The notes: generated from the sequence alone by a model not told the origin. Numbered from the stretch's first letter, positions 9,153 to 21,074 are shown. The stretch is 64,000 bases of DNA from Sphingomonas kyeonggiensis (GCF_030812785.1 NZ_JAUSTJ010000001.1:186001-250000), one strand, 5' to 3'. Numbers and translations: made by a program.

Positions 9153-11576
9153 ATGCACGCTCGCCTTCAGGCCAGGCCAAGCCGGCCATCGGAAGACCCG
9201 CAGGCACGCCAGCCCCTGGCCACCGCGCAACCGGTAGCGCAGCGTGCCGCATCGGCGCACCCGGTGCCGGGGCATGAATCGATCGCCAACTATGCCGCCT
9301 CGCATGCATCGAATATGGCCCGTGCGGCTGCAGGACCCAACCGCACCGGCCTGCCCGACGGGCTGAAGACTGGGATGGAAGCGCTGTCGGGCATCGCGCT
9401 CGACGACGTCCGCGTCCACCGCAATTCCGCCCGGCCCGCCCAGCTTCAGGCACTGGCGCATACCCAGGGCAGCGATATCCATCTCGGTCCGGGGCAGGAA
9501 CGGCATCTGGCGCATGAGGCCTGGCACGTCGTCCAGCAGAAGCAGGGCCGGGTCCGCCCCACGATGACGCTTGGCGGCACCGCGATCAACGACGATGCCG
9601 GGCTGGAGCGCGAGGCCGACACGATGGGCGCGCGCGCCGCCGGCACGGTGGGCACGCCCGCCGCCGGGATGCCCCATGCTTCCCCTGCAGACACGCCGAT
9701 CCGGCAGCAGATGCCCGGCGGCGGCGCACCGGTGCAACGCTTCCGCATCGTCAATGCTGGCGGCAAGAAATGGAACGTATCCGACGATGACACCGCCGCA
9801 ACCGTCGACGTCGTCAACAACAAGGATTTCTACGCCACGCAGACGCGCATCGACCAGTCCAACCGCATGCTCTCCGCGCGGGATGCCAATGTGCGGCTCG
9901 ATGCCGTTGCCGGCACCGAGAACTTCGGCAACAAGACGCTGCGCAAGATCAAGCCGACAATCGACGAGACAAGCCGTGACCGTAACAGCCTGGGCGCCGA
10001 CGTGTCGCCCAGAGCGGACGCCAGCGCGCAATCGGTCACCGGCGTGCAACTGCCGTCTGCCTGCGAAAAGGGAGCGATCTCGATCGTCGGCGCCTATCTC
10101 AAGGACGAGGTCGAGCAGCCCCATCCCTATGCCCATGGGCGGCACGAGCACAACAACGCCCGTATCGCCAATCTCCTCGCGATCAGCCCGGCATCCGACG
10201 TGAGCAAGCAGGCGGCCTATGACAGCTGGAGCAACCTCGACGCACTGCGGGACGATGCCGCCGCGAACTACAACCAGCTGAACCGTTCGCAAAGGGTCGA
10301 TGCCGCCAGGCTCGACAGGGTGCGGAACCTGGTTCGCCAGACGGACCCCGAAGTCGCCGACGATGAATTCGACGCCAATTTCGAGCTCAGGGCGGGCGTT
10401 CCGGACCTGGACCCGGACAGTCCCGACGCCCAGGATCACTACCGGAGCAGGACGACGCAACCGGCGGCGCAGAAGGTGCTGGGCGACATGATCCGGGTAA
10501 TCGATGAACGCGTGAACCGCATCGAACGGAACGTGATGTCGACCGTCGACAACACCTATGCCCAATATGCACGGGACGTGACGAACGCCCAGCGGATACG
10601 CACGCAGCTGCGCGCGCTGTACGGCGCCAACGATTATCCGCAGGCCGTGGTCGACGAGGCATTCCGCATCGTCGGACGAACCGACCGCGGCTATTATTTC
10701 AAGCCGAAACAGGGGGACAACACCGCCTATCAGCATAATCTGTGGGTCGATGCGGGTGACCGGATGAAGAGCCTGGTCAACGAGATCGTCGGGCAGCTCG
10801 ACGCCACGATCGTCCGGCTGGAGGCGCGCCGCGATGATCGGTTCGGCACAGTCGGCAACCGCAACCGGGCGGTCGATCCACAGATCGGCCAAGCCTATGG
10901 CATCATCGGCGGCGGCTACAGCATGGATGGCGGCCGGTGGAACTGGCACTGGGCATCCGTGGTGATGAAGACCCCCACCGACAATGTGACGATGGAGGCG
11001 CATGCCTCGCACAAGGTGGGGAACGAGACCCATAACGAGCGCTGGGACTTCAAGATGTATGGTCGCCCCCATGCGCAGACCAGCGCCGGGAAGACGTTCC
11101 ATGACTTCTGGAAGGGGATGGGTTTCGGTAGCACGCCGGTTACCGTGCTGGGACAACCGAGCGTCGATTCAAGCGCGAGCGCCGCGCTCTACAACGTCGA
11201 CCATCTGGATTTCGATCAGATCGGGGAGCTCAAGCAACGCATCTTCACCTTCTTCCAGATCGAGCGCTATTTCGCCGACAAGAGCCACGACAGCCAGGCG
11301 CTTGTCACCCATTACGAGACCAGGATCGACGAGATGCTCGGGCTCACCAACAAGGGGCTTCCCCGCAAGTTCGTCGAGGATCGGATGCATGCCGATCTCA
11401 ACGCGCAGGTGACGGCATTGATAAAGCTGCGAGGCGCCGACGCCATGGATCCGCTGGAGGCAGCGGCAACGAAGGATGAGGTCGCGGTGTCCGCCGATCG
11501 CCTCGTCACCTCCTTGCGTGACATCTTCACCATCGTAGAGTCCCGCGAACGGGTCGTCAGGAGAACCGGTCTCTAG
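9153..11576 (+). CDS. eCIS-core (DUF4157) protein with a distinct C-terminal candidate hydrolase domain
   Basis: Second DUF4157 protein (807 aa, no signal peptide). Its N-terminal block (~60-165) closely follows the one in the gene at 4265: NRTGLPDGLK, DDVRVHR, and HEAWHVVQQKQGRV with HExxH at His121/Glu122/His125. The rest is unrelated to the first protein. A region with PSACEKGAIS (Cys304) is followed by a long helical part, then GRWNWHWASVVMK (His599) and VTMEAHAS (Glu615). That His/acid arrangement after a distant Cys is what a papain-like fold could look like, but the family is not recognised and this is inference. I chose the ATG at 9153 because AGAGGAAGG lies at 9141-9149; the in-frame ATG at 9126 has no ribosome site. 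The gene is divergent from the TonB receptor and is followed by clpB. About 235 bases upstream hold no other gene. Confidence 0.8.
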   Translation: MHARLQARPSRPSEDPQARQPLATAQPVAQRAASAHPVPGHESIANYAASHASNMARAAAGPNRTGLPDGLKTGMEALSGIALDDVRVHRNSARPAQLQALAHTQGSDIHLGPGQERHLAHEAWHVVQQKQGRVRPTMTLGGTAINDDAGLEREADTMGARAAGTVGTPAAGMPHASPADTPIRQQMPGGGAPVQRFRIVNAGGKKWNVSDDDTAATVDVVNNKDFYATQTRIDQSNRMLSARDANVRLDAVAGTENFGNKTLRKIKPTIDETSRDRNSLGADVSPRADASAQSVTGVQLPSACEKGAISIVGAYLKDEVEQPHPYAHGRHEHNNARIANLLAISPASDVSKQAAYDSWSNLDALRDDAAANYNQLNRSQRVDAARLDRVRNLVRQTDPEVADDEFDANFELRAGVPDLDPDSPDAQDHYRSRTTQPAAQKVLGDMIRVIDERVNRIERNVMSTVDNTYAQYARDVTNAQRIRTQLRALYGANDYPQAVVDEAFRIVGRTDRGYYFKPKQGDNTAYQHNLWVDAGDRMKSLVNEIVGQLDATIVRLEARRDDRFGTVGNRNRAVDPQIGQAYGIIGGGYSMDGGRWNWHWASVVMKTPTDNVTMEAHASHKVGNETHNERWDFKMYGRPHAQTSAGKTFHDFWKGMGFGSTPVTVLGQPSVDSSASAALYNVDHLDFDQIGELKQRIFTFFQIERYFADKSHDSQALVTHYETRIDEMLGLTNKGLPRKFVEDRMHADLNAQVTALIKLRGADAMDPLEAAATKDEVAVSADRLVTSLRDIFTIVESRERVVRRTGL

Positions 11577-11592
11577 CGCAGCGAGAGGCCCT

Positions 11593-11621
11593 CTTGTGTT
11601 GCACAATGGCAACACTACTTT
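11593..11621 (+). promoter_or_regulatory. Possible heat-shock (RpoH) promoter with inverted repeat before clpB
   Basis: CTTG at 11593-11596 is followed after 18 bases by CTACTTT, similar to the CTTG / CYTATNT layout of alphaproteobacterial sigma-32 promoters. The spacer holds a perfect inverted repeat, GTGTTGC (11596-11602) and GCAACAC (11609-11615). The pattern match is loose; position ~30 bases before clpB is right. Confidence 0.35.
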
Positions 11622-11647
11622 GGCTCTGACCGAAACAAGGGGCCAGC

Positions 11648-14227
<2,580 letters not shown>

Positions 14228-14232
14228 CCCGG

Positions 14233-14262
14233 CGAAGGGGTGGCCGCAAGGCTGCCCCTTCG
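14233..14262 (+). terminator. Hairpin terminator after clpB
   Basis: CGAAGGGG (14233-14240) pairs with CCCCTTCG (14255-14262); the inner GCC/GGC pair closes a GCAA tetraloop. There is no clear T-run afterwards, so termination strength is uncertain. It lies between convergent clpB and the small secreted-protein gene. Confidence 0.5.
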
Positions 14263-14279
14263 TCAGTCGTGCACGGGAA

Positions 14280-14543
14280 TCAGCAGCCGCCCTGCTTCTG
14301 GCAGCCGCCGACCTGGGCGCGCTCGATATTCTGCCGGTCGAGCATGCGCTGCTCCGCCCATTGGGCGCGGGTCATGCAGGTCTTGTGAAACTGGAGCCGG
14401 CTGCCCAGCGTCGGCTCCTTCCGGCAAATGACCTCGTTCGGATCGGGGGCGCCGTCCTTCTTGGGCTTTTCCTGGGCGGAAATCGGCGAGAAGCCGGACA
14501 GCGCCACTGCGACCGCGCAGGCGATCAAGGCAGAACGGATCAT
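14280..14543 (-). CDS. Small secreted Cys-containing protein, function unknown
   Basis: 87-residue exported protein. A signal peptide (MIRSALIACAVAVALSGF... ending ISAQ) is followed by a short basic mature part with four cysteines (EVICRK, HKTCMT and a C-terminal GGCQKQGGC), which could form two disulfides in the periplasm. The segment DPNEVICRK...GSR is one I associate with small sphingomonad proteins of unknown role, but I cannot name a family. An in-frame start at 14633 would overlap the upstream gene and hide the signal peptide, so I take the ATG at 14541-14543. Confidence 0.75.
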   Translation of the reverse strand: MIRSALIACAVAVALSGFSPISAQEKPKKDGAPDPNEVICRKEPTLGSRLQFHKTCMTRAQWAEQRMLDRQNIERAQVGGCQKQGGC

Positions 14544-14602
14544 TGCAACCACTCCCAACAAGACTGCGGCCGCGGAACTTCCGGCCGTGTATCGGTCGAA
14601 TA

Positions 14603-16612
14603 CTACAGTGAATAGCCGAAGCGTTCCACCCATGGCGCGAGAATCGGCAGCACCGGGCGAAGATGCTCGCGATAGACCTGCCAGCGCCCCGCCGAGCGGG
14701 TGTAGATCGGCTCGGTGACCTGCGAATAGCTGGCGGTGGTGATCAGCCCGCGCGATCGTGCGGTGCGCGTGTGATCGAGCGCCTCCGGCCGCCAGTCGAG
14801 CCCCAGCCAGTCGAACAGCGGCCGCACTTCCGCCTCGACATCGGCGACGAGCTGCTCATAGACGATCTGGTGCACCGGCATGTCGAAAAGCGCCTGCGCC
14901 GCCTCCCAGTGCCGGAAGCTCAGATCGTAGAGGGCCGCCGCGTCTTCGGGGCGCAGGAAGTTGGACATCGCCCGGTTCAGGCGGAAATTGCTCATCAGGC
15001 AGCTGAGCAGCACGTCGCACGGATGGCGCAGCGACAGGATGATGCGCGCCTCCGGGAACAGACGGCGGATCAGCGGCAGCTTGTAGAGATAGAGCGGCGA
15101 CTTATCGACCAGCATCTGCCCCGCGGCCAGATCGACATGCCGCGCGACCTCCTCCAAATAGCGCGCGCGCGCCGCTTCGATCGCGCCGGTATCCATCGCC
15201 GCGAGCGCATCGAAGCCACCGATCTCCTGGTCCACCACCAGCAGCGTCGGCTTCTCTTCGAGCACCACCGTATCGGGGTGTCCCATCAATATCGTGTCGA
15301 GCAACGTCGTGCCCGAGCGCGGGAAGCCGAGAAGGAATACCGGCGTGGTAGCTGCCGGCGCCGCGTCCGGAGTCCAGCTCCGCGCCCATTCCGGCGTCAT
15401 CCGCCCGATCTCCTCACGCACCTCGGCGCGCAGTTCGGCGGCACGGCCGAGCGGATCGGAGACATGGGCGGCATGGCGCCGGCCGGCTTCCTCGATCCAG
15501 GCAAAGGCTTCGTCGCTGCGCCCCAGGCGATCGAGCAAGGTCGCACGCAGATGCGCGGTGCGCTCCGGCTCGATATCCTCGGGCACCTGGTCCAGGCAGG
15601 CCAGCGCCTCCTCGAAGCGCCGGGTGCGGCGATGCTCCAGCGCCGACAGGAAGTTCAGCGTCCCCGCATCGAGAGCATTGGCCCGGGCCAGTTCGACGAG
15701 CGGCGCCAGTTCGTCCTCGCGATTGGCATGCTCGTAATGGATCGCCAGGCCGAGATAGGCGAGCTGCTCCTGCGGACGCCCTGCGAGCACGCGGCGATAG
15801 GCGGTCTCCGCCTTGTCCGACTCCATCACCAGGCCATATTCGATGGCGAGCTTGAGCTGGACGACCATGTCGTCGCCGTCGCGCGCGGCAGCGGCTTCGA
15901 GTGTCTCAAGCGCCTCGGCATGCCGGCCCAGTTCCTTGAGCAGCATGTAGAGCTCGTGCAGCGGACGTGCATCCGCGGGGAAGTCGCGCGCAGCGTCGCG
16001 CAGCGCGGCCTCGGCGGCTTCGGCGCGGCCGGCCGCGCGCAGGGTCAGCGCATGATTCAGCCGGGTCGGCGCAGCCTGGCGATCGAGCGCCACCGCGCGT
16101 TCGAGCGCGGCGATCGCACCATCGAAATCGCCGAGCGCCGATCGCGCATTGCCGAGGTTGTTCCAGCTCTCGAAATCGTCGGGCACCCGGGCAAGCACGA
16201 AGTCATAGGCTTCCGCCGCCTCGTCGAACCGAGCGAGCTCCTGCGCGACAAAGCCGCGGTAGCGGGCAATGCGCAGGCTGGGATCGGCCTGGGCGCGGGC
16301 CATGGTCGCCACGTCGAGCGCAGCCTCGTGGTCCTTGAGGTCGATCGCCACGGCAATGCGGTTGCAGGCGATGGTGACGTCGTCCGGGCGCAGGCGAAGC
16401 GCCGCTGCGAGGTGGGTCGCCGCATCGGCGAGCGCGCCGCGGCGGGCGCAGACCATGCCGAGAAAGGCGTGCAAGGGCGCGGGATCGTCGGCCTGGGCCA
16501 GCCCGGCCTCCACGATCGCCTGGGCGCCGGCAAAGTCACCGGCCTGGGCGCGCGGCATCGCGGCGGCAAGTATCTCCCGGCTCGTGCGAGCCGCGGTGGT
16601 AGCCTGGTTCAT
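14603..16612 (-). CDS. TPR-repeat sulfotransferase-family protein
   Basis: A 669-residue two-part protein. Residues ~10-400 are tetratricopeptide repeats (many A-x3-G/A-x2-A-x4-L-x-P/D units, for example SWNNLGNARSALGDFDGAI). Residues ~420-669 form a sulfotransferase domain with the 5'-phosphosulfate loop FPRSGTTLLD (Pro431-Thr436). A 3'-phosphate-type segment IILSLRHPCDV follows. Such proteins would move a sulfuryl group from PAPS to an acceptor. The acceptor (protein tyrosine, glycolipid or polysaccharide) cannot be inferred here. No signal peptide is seen, so it is likely cytoplasmic. The ATG at 16610-16612 lacks a strong ribosome site. No PAPS-synthesis gene is nearby. Confidence 0.88.
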   Translation of the reverse strand: MNQATTAARTSREILAAAMPRAQAGDFAGAQAIVEAGLAQADDPAPLHAFLGMVCARRGALADAATHLAAALRLRPDDVTIACNRIAVAIDLKDHEAALDVATMARAQADPSLRIARYRGFVAQELARFDEAAEAYDFVLARVPDDFESWNNLGNARSALGDFDGAIAALERAVALDRQAAPTRLNHALTLRAAGRAEAAEAALRDAARDFPADARPLHELYMLLKELGRHAEALETLEAAAARDGDDMVVQLKLAIEYGLVMESDKAETAYRRVLAGRPQEQLAYLGLAIHYEHANREDELAPLVELARANALDAGTLNFLSALEHRRTRRFEEALACLDQVPEDIEPERTAHLRATLLDRLGRSDEAFAWIEEAGRRHAAHVSDPLGRAAELRAEVREEIGRMTPEWARSWTPDAAPAATTPVFLLGFPRSGTTLLDTILMGHPDTVVLEEKPTLLVVDQEIGGFDALAAMDTGAIEAARARYLEEVARHVDLAAGQMLVDKSPLYLYKLPLIRRLFPEARIILSLRHPCDVLLSCLMSNFRLNRAMSNFLRPEDAAALYDLSFRHWEAAQALFDMPVHQIVYEQLVADVEAEVRPLFDWLGLDWRPEALDHTRTARSRGLITTASYSQVTEPIYTRSAGRWQVYREHLRPVLPILAPWVERFGYSL

Positions 16613-16647
16613 GGCGATGATTATGGTCCGCTAGATACGCCAGATAC

Positions 16648-16680
16648 AAGAGAGGGCGGCCGGCAGCTGCCGACCGCCCC
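16648..16680 (-). terminator. Terminator of the second TonB receptor gene
   Basis: Nearly perfect palindrome: 13-base arms at 16654-16666 and 16667-16679 with one G-T pair. On the minus strand it is followed by TCTCTTGTAT. It is placed between the receptor stop and the start of the sulfotransferase gene. Confidence 0.65.
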
Positions 16681-16704
16681 CTCGTCACTTCGATCCGCGA
16701 AGGA

Positions 16705-19700
16705 TCAGAAGTTGAGCGTTGCACCCACGAACAGATAGCGGCCAAGCGCATCATAGGTCGCGGGATAGGTGTTGCCGTTGCACGGACCGGTCGGGCACTG
16801 GTTCGAGCCCGGACGGTTGGCATTGCCCGAAGTCACGAGCGGCGGCTCGAGGTCGAACAGGTTGTTGACGCCCAGCCGGAACGTATAGGCCTTGCCGACA
16901 TTGAAGGTGCCGGTCAGGTCGATATAGTTGAACGGCTTGATCCGCGCACCCGGGTTGTAAACATTGGGTGCGGACAGCGTCGAGTCAGGGCTCCGCGCCT
17001 GCGACTGGATGGCGCCGACATAGCGCCACTGCGCCGAAAGGCCGATGCTCTCGTTCGCCTGCCAGCTCGCACGCAGCTTGTGCCGCCACTTGGGCAGCGG
17101 CGCGCCGGCGTCGGTGGTGCCGCCGATGCTGCAGGTCGAGCCATAATAGCCGGCGCAATCATAGGGATCGCTCAGGCCATTGTTGATTCGATAGCTGTCG
17201 AGATAGGTGCCCTGCATGTTCAGCGAGAGCTTGCCGAGCGAACCGAGGCCGATCGAGTAGCTTGCGCCCACTCCGATGCCCTTGGTCTGCAGCGTGCCGA
17301 CGTTGTTCGGCAGATCGCTGACATAGCCGCCCGGGGTCAGCCACAGCGAACCCGCCGCGTCGCGGTGCACCAGCGAACAGGAGACCGGCGTGAACGTGGC
17401 GGTCGCCTTGTCGACGCAGTCCTGCAGGATCGCGTCCTGGCCGAACGAACGGATCGCGTTCTTCACCTTGATGTCGAAATAGTCGACGGTGATGGCCAGC
17501 TTCGGGATGAAGCTCGGCTGGAACACGAGGCCGAGCGTCTTGGTCGTCGCGATTTCCGGATCGAGGTTCGCATTGCCGCCGATCAGGCCGTTATACTGGC
17601 CGGCCGGGTTCGGGGTCGTGCCCTGCCCGACTGCGAGGCCCTGCGCACGGCAGCCATAGTCGGTTGCCGCCACCGGACGCGTATTCCCATTGACGTCGGT
17701 AAGACCGGCGCAGGGATCGACGGTGCCGTTCAGGCCGACCGTTGCGGTCGAGAACAGTTCCTGCAGGTTGGGCGCTCGGACCGCGCGGTTATAGGTAGCG
17801 CGGAAGCGGATGTCCGAGACCGGCGCGAAGTCGATGCCGATCTTGTAGGTATCGGTGTCGAACTTGTTGCCGCCGCTGGTCTTGTACGACGAGTGACGAT
17901 AGCCCGCGTTCAGCGCCAGCATGTCGATGAAGCTGTTCTGCACGATCGGCACCTGGGCCTCGCCGAACAGTTCGAAGACGCGGAAATTGCCCGAGATCGG
18001 CAGCGTCGCGCCGCCCTGGCCGGTCAGGTCGCCGGCCTGGAAGGCGCTGTCGGTCTGGAGGTCGAGCGACGAACGGCGCCATTCCGCACCGATGTTCACG
18101 CCGATGCCGTCAGCCGCCCAGGGGAACTTCACGCCATATTCACCGAGATCGCCGGTGAACGAGACGTTCGCCACCTGCTCGGTGGTGTTGCCCTTCTGGA
18201 AGCCGGTGGCGCTCAGATAGTTGATCGCCGCCGCGCTGATCTGGCCCGGGCCCGCGAAGACATTGTAGGGCACGCAGGCGGGGTCGCTGCCGTCGAGCAC
18301 AGAGCGGCAGACCGGGTTCACGCCCGCGACATTGGGATTGTCGACGACATCGAGCGCACGCGCCAGGCGAGCGGCCGAGAATTCGTTCGAATAGACCTGC
18401 GAGTAATTGACGCGGCCGTACTGATAGGACGCGTCATAGCTCCATGCGGACGACAGGTCGCCCTTCGCACCGATCACACCGCGGAAATTGGTGTGCTGCA
18501 GGTCCGCCTGACGCGGGCCGCCTTCGGTGTTGCGGCGCAGGAGCTGCATGAAAGCGCGATTGTAGGGCGTGCCGGTGATCGGATCGAAGAAGGTCAGCGG
18601 CGCCGCACCCGGGTTCGGGTTGTACGGAGCGGCCACGGCGAGCGGGAAGTTGCCGAGGCTGCCGTTGATCAGGTTGCCCGGGGCACAGATCACCGCGCGC
18701 TGGGCGGCCGACATCAGCGGGTTGTCGCAGTTCACGACCAGCGTGTTGCCGAAATCGCCCGACGGCGCGATCTGGGCGACGGTGCGGTCGTCCATGAACA
18801 TGAATTCGAGATACGGCTTGAAGGAGTCGCTGACGTCGTAGTTCACGAACGCACCGCCCGTGAAGCGCTCGTCCGGCCGCTGGAAATAGTTGGTCGGCGC
18901 GAAGTTGAAGCGCGTCGTGGTGTTCTCGAAGCCACCATTCGGCATGAAGGTGTAGACGGTCGACGAGTTGGTGTTCAGCGTCGGGTCGAACAGGATCGCG
19001 GTGCCGTTGCCCGAAGTCAGCGAGCCGCCGCACTGCAGCGCGCCGGTGCCGCCGTTCTGGATGGTGCAGGCGCTGTAGTCACGACGCGACTGGGTGACGG
19101 CGTTGACCTTGCGGTAGCCGAAATAGGCCATCGCATGGCCGCGGTCGCCGAGCGAGGTACCGAACGCGATCGTCCCGTCGAAGGTGCCGCCGTCGGAGAT
19201 GTTGCCCTTCGGATAGTCGAAGCCCGGCTGGCCCGAGGCGGTACGCGCGTCGAGCAGCTTCGGCGTGACCGTGTTGCGGTTGTTGTGCTGGTAGAGGCTG
19301 TACTGGCCGTCGACCCGGAAGCCTTCGAAATCGGTATCGAGGATGAAGTTGACGACGCCGGCGACGGCGTCCGCGCCGTAGGTCGACGAAGCGCCGCCGG
19401 TCAGGACTTCGACGCGCTTCACCATCGCCGCGGGGATGATGTTGATGTCAGCCGCCGAGCCGCTGGTCGGGCTCGGGTCGCCCGGCATCAGGCGGCGGCC
19501 GTTGACCAGGGTCAGCGTGCGGCTGGTGCCGAGGCCGCGAAGATCGACCGTCGCGGTGCCGTCCGCGCCGTTCGAAAGCGAGCTCGCCTGGCTGGCGGTG
19601 ACCGACGGCAGCGAGTTCAGCATGTCCTCGACACGGGTCGTGCCCTGCTGCTTGATGTCCTCGGAGCTGACGACGGTGACCGGCGCGGTGGAGGTCAGGT

Positions 19701-19890
19701 TCGGCTGCGGAATGCGCGAGCCGGTGACGATGATTTCCTGGCCCTGCGGCTCGTCCTGGGCGGTCGCCGCCGGAACCGTGGTGCTGCTGCCGGTGTCCTG
19801 CGCCATCGCAGGCATTGCTACAAACGCGCTTGCGAGCGCCAGCGCCGTAAACGCCGTCCCGCCGCGCAGATTGATCTGCGTACTCTTCAT
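16705..19890 (-). CDS. TonB-dependent outer-membrane receptor (large)
   Basis: A 1061-residue outer-membrane transporter. It has a signal peptide (MKSTQINLRGG..., ending AMAQ), a TonB-box-like QEIIVTGSRIP, a plug (~60-190) with VEDMLNSLPSV and VDLRGLGTSRTLTLVNGRR, and a barrel ending LGRYLFVGATLNF. The plug phrase LVNGRRL and the large size are typical of the abundant sphingomonad and xanthomonad receptors thought to import plant oligosaccharides; the actual ligand is unknown. The in-frame start at 19971 is rejected because the ATG at 19888-19890 has AGAGGGAT upstream and begins the signal peptide. It is transcribed alone. The 267 bases upstream contain no gene I can support. Confidence 0.95.
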   Translation of the reverse strand: MKSTQINLRGGTAFTALALASAFVAMPAMAQDTGSSTTVPAATAQDEPQGQEIIVTGSRIPQPNLTSTAPVTVVSSEDIKQQGTTRVEDMLNSLPSVTASQASSLSNGADGTATVDLRGLGTSRTLTLVNGRRLMPGDPSPTSGSAADINIIPAAMVKRVEVLTGGASSTYGADAVAGVVNFILDTDFEGFRVDGQYSLYQHNNRNTVTPKLLDARTASGQPGFDYPKGNISDGGTFDGTIAFGTSLGDRGHAMAYFGYRKVNAVTQSRRDYSACTIQNGGTGALQCGGSLTSGNGTAILFDPTLNTNSSTVYTFMPNGGFENTTTRFNFAPTNYFQRPDERFTGGAFVNYDVSDSFKPYLEFMFMDDRTVAQIAPSGDFGNTLVVNCDNPLMSAAQRAVICAPGNLINGSLGNFPLAVAAPYNPNPGAAPLTFFDPITGTPYNRAFMQLLRRNTEGGPRQADLQHTNFRGVIGAKGDLSSAWSYDASYQYGRVNYSQVYSNEFSAARLARALDVVDNPNVAGVNPVCRSVLDGSDPACVPYNVFAGPGQISAAAINYLSATGFQKGNTTEQVANVSFTGDLGEYGVKFPWAADGIGVNIGAEWRRSSLDLQTDSAFQAGDLTGQGGATLPISGNFRVFELFGEAQVPIVQNSFIDMLALNAGYRHSSYKTSGGNKFDTDTYKIGIDFAPVSDIRFRATYNRAVRAPNLQELFSTATVGLNGTVDPCAGLTDVNGNTRPVAATDYGCRAQGLAVGQGTTPNPAGQYNGLIGGNANLDPEIATTKTLGLVFQPSFIPKLAITVDYFDIKVKNAIRSFGQDAILQDCVDKATATFTPVSCSLVHRDAAGSLWLTPGGYVSDLPNNVGTLQTKGIGVGASYSIGLGSLGKLSLNMQGTYLDSYRINNGLSDPYDCAGYYGSTCSIGGTTDAGAPLPKWRHKLRASWQANESIGLSAQWRYVGAIQSQARSPDSTLSAPNVYNPGARIKPFNYIDLTGTFNVGKAYTFRLGVNNLFDLEPPLVTSGNANRPGSNQCPTGPCNGNTYPATYDALGRYLFVGATLNF

Positions 19891-20157
19891 GTTGATCCCT
19901 CTTTGTTCCGACGGTTGTACTTGCGCACTCCGCCGCGTTGTCTGCCCACTTCGCCATCCATTCGTGTGCAACTCACGTGTCGGGATGGGGAAGCTTGGCG
20001 GGATCGTGAATTGAGAGCCTGATACTGTAAACTGCGCATAGGAATGCTGCGCGCGCTTTCAAGCCGACTGTAGCGGAAATATCACAGGCACAATCCGAAT
20101 ATTGCGCAGCAATGCGGATATATGTTTCTTTATGTTGCAGCGCGAAACATTCGCGTC

Positions 20158-21060
20158 TCAATCGGTGACCGGCATCGCCCCTGCAACCAGCAACGGATCG
20201 ATCCGCGCGTCACGCCATTTGAGGCTCCAGTGCAGGTGCGGCCCGGTGGCGCGCCCGGTCATCCCCACCGCGCCGATCGGCTGGCCGCGCCGGACATGCT
20301 CGCCCACCCGCACATCGATGCGCGAGAGGTGCATGAAGGCGCTGTTGAGCCCCGCGCCATGGTCGACCATCAGCAGATTGCCCTCGAGCGTGAAGGGCCT
20401 GGCCGCCGCGAAGATCACCACGCCGTCGGCGGGCGCGAGCACCACGGTGCCGGTCGGCCGGGCGATATCGATGCCCGAATGATAGGAGCCAGGCTCCCCG
20501 CGATAGATGCGCTGCGAGCCGAACAACGTGGAGATGCGGCCAACCACCGGCCAGAAGAACGGCATCTGCCGCCAGCCCTGCGCATCGGTCTGCAATTTCC
20601 GCGCAACATTGATCTGGGCCAGTTCACCGGGTCGCACGCGATCGAATTCGGGGCGCGGCACCGGATATTTGGGCAGCGTGTTGAGCCGGGAAATGTCCCA
20701 TGCGCGCGGCGCGATCGCCAGCACCTGGCGTTGCTGCGTCCCGTCGCCCAGCGTCGCCACCAGAGTCGCCGAGGGCCCATGATCGCGGTCGAAGGCGATC
20801 AGGAAGCGGCGGTCGGAGGTGACCGGCACGGACTCGCCGTCGAGCGTCAGCAGGCTGGTGCCCCTGGGCGCGGTACCGAGCACCGCGCCGCCTTGGATCA
20901 GTTGCCCCTGGAAGGTGAAGGGCCCGGCGACATCGGGCGCGGCCGGGATCGGCGCGGCAACCGCTTCGGGCACCGCGACGCCCGGCACGGCGGGCAGCTG
21001 CGCGCTGCCCAGCAGGGTGAAGCCGAGGATCGCGGCAGGCAGCCGGGCAGCGAGTCCCAT
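20158..21060 (-). CDS. M23 (LytM-type) peptidoglycan endopeptidase, exported
   Basis: Periplasmic 300-residue protein that probably cleaves peptide cross-links in the cell wall or activates amidases. A signal sequence lies at the N-terminus (MGLAARLPAAILGFTLLG). The C-terminal ~130 residues form the M23 domain with complete zinc motifs: HSGIDIA (HxxxD) and GPHLHWSLK (HxH), so it should be catalytically active. The region between holds a beta-rich part with VLAIAPRAWDISRLN. I chose the ATG at 21058-21060, with GAGGGG upstream, over the TTG at 21078. It follows the DUF2093 gene by 14 bases and likely shares its transcript with xseA. Confidence 0.9.
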   Translation of the reverse strand: MGLAARLPAAILGFTLLGSAQLPAVPGVAVPEAVAAPIPAAPDVAGPFTFQGQLIQGGAVLGTAPRGTSLLTLDGESVPVTSDRRFLIAFDRDHGPSATLVATLGDGTQQRQVLAIAPRAWDISRLNTLPKYPVPRPEFDRVRPGELAQINVARKLQTDAQGWRQMPFFWPVVGRISTLFGSQRIYRGEPGSYHSGIDIARPTGTVVLAPADGVVIFAAARPFTLEGNLLMVDHGAGLNSAFMHLSRIDVRVGEHVRRGQPIGAVGMTGRATGPHLHWSLKWRDARIDPLLVAGAMPVTD

Positions 21061-21074
21061 CAGCCGCGCCCCCC

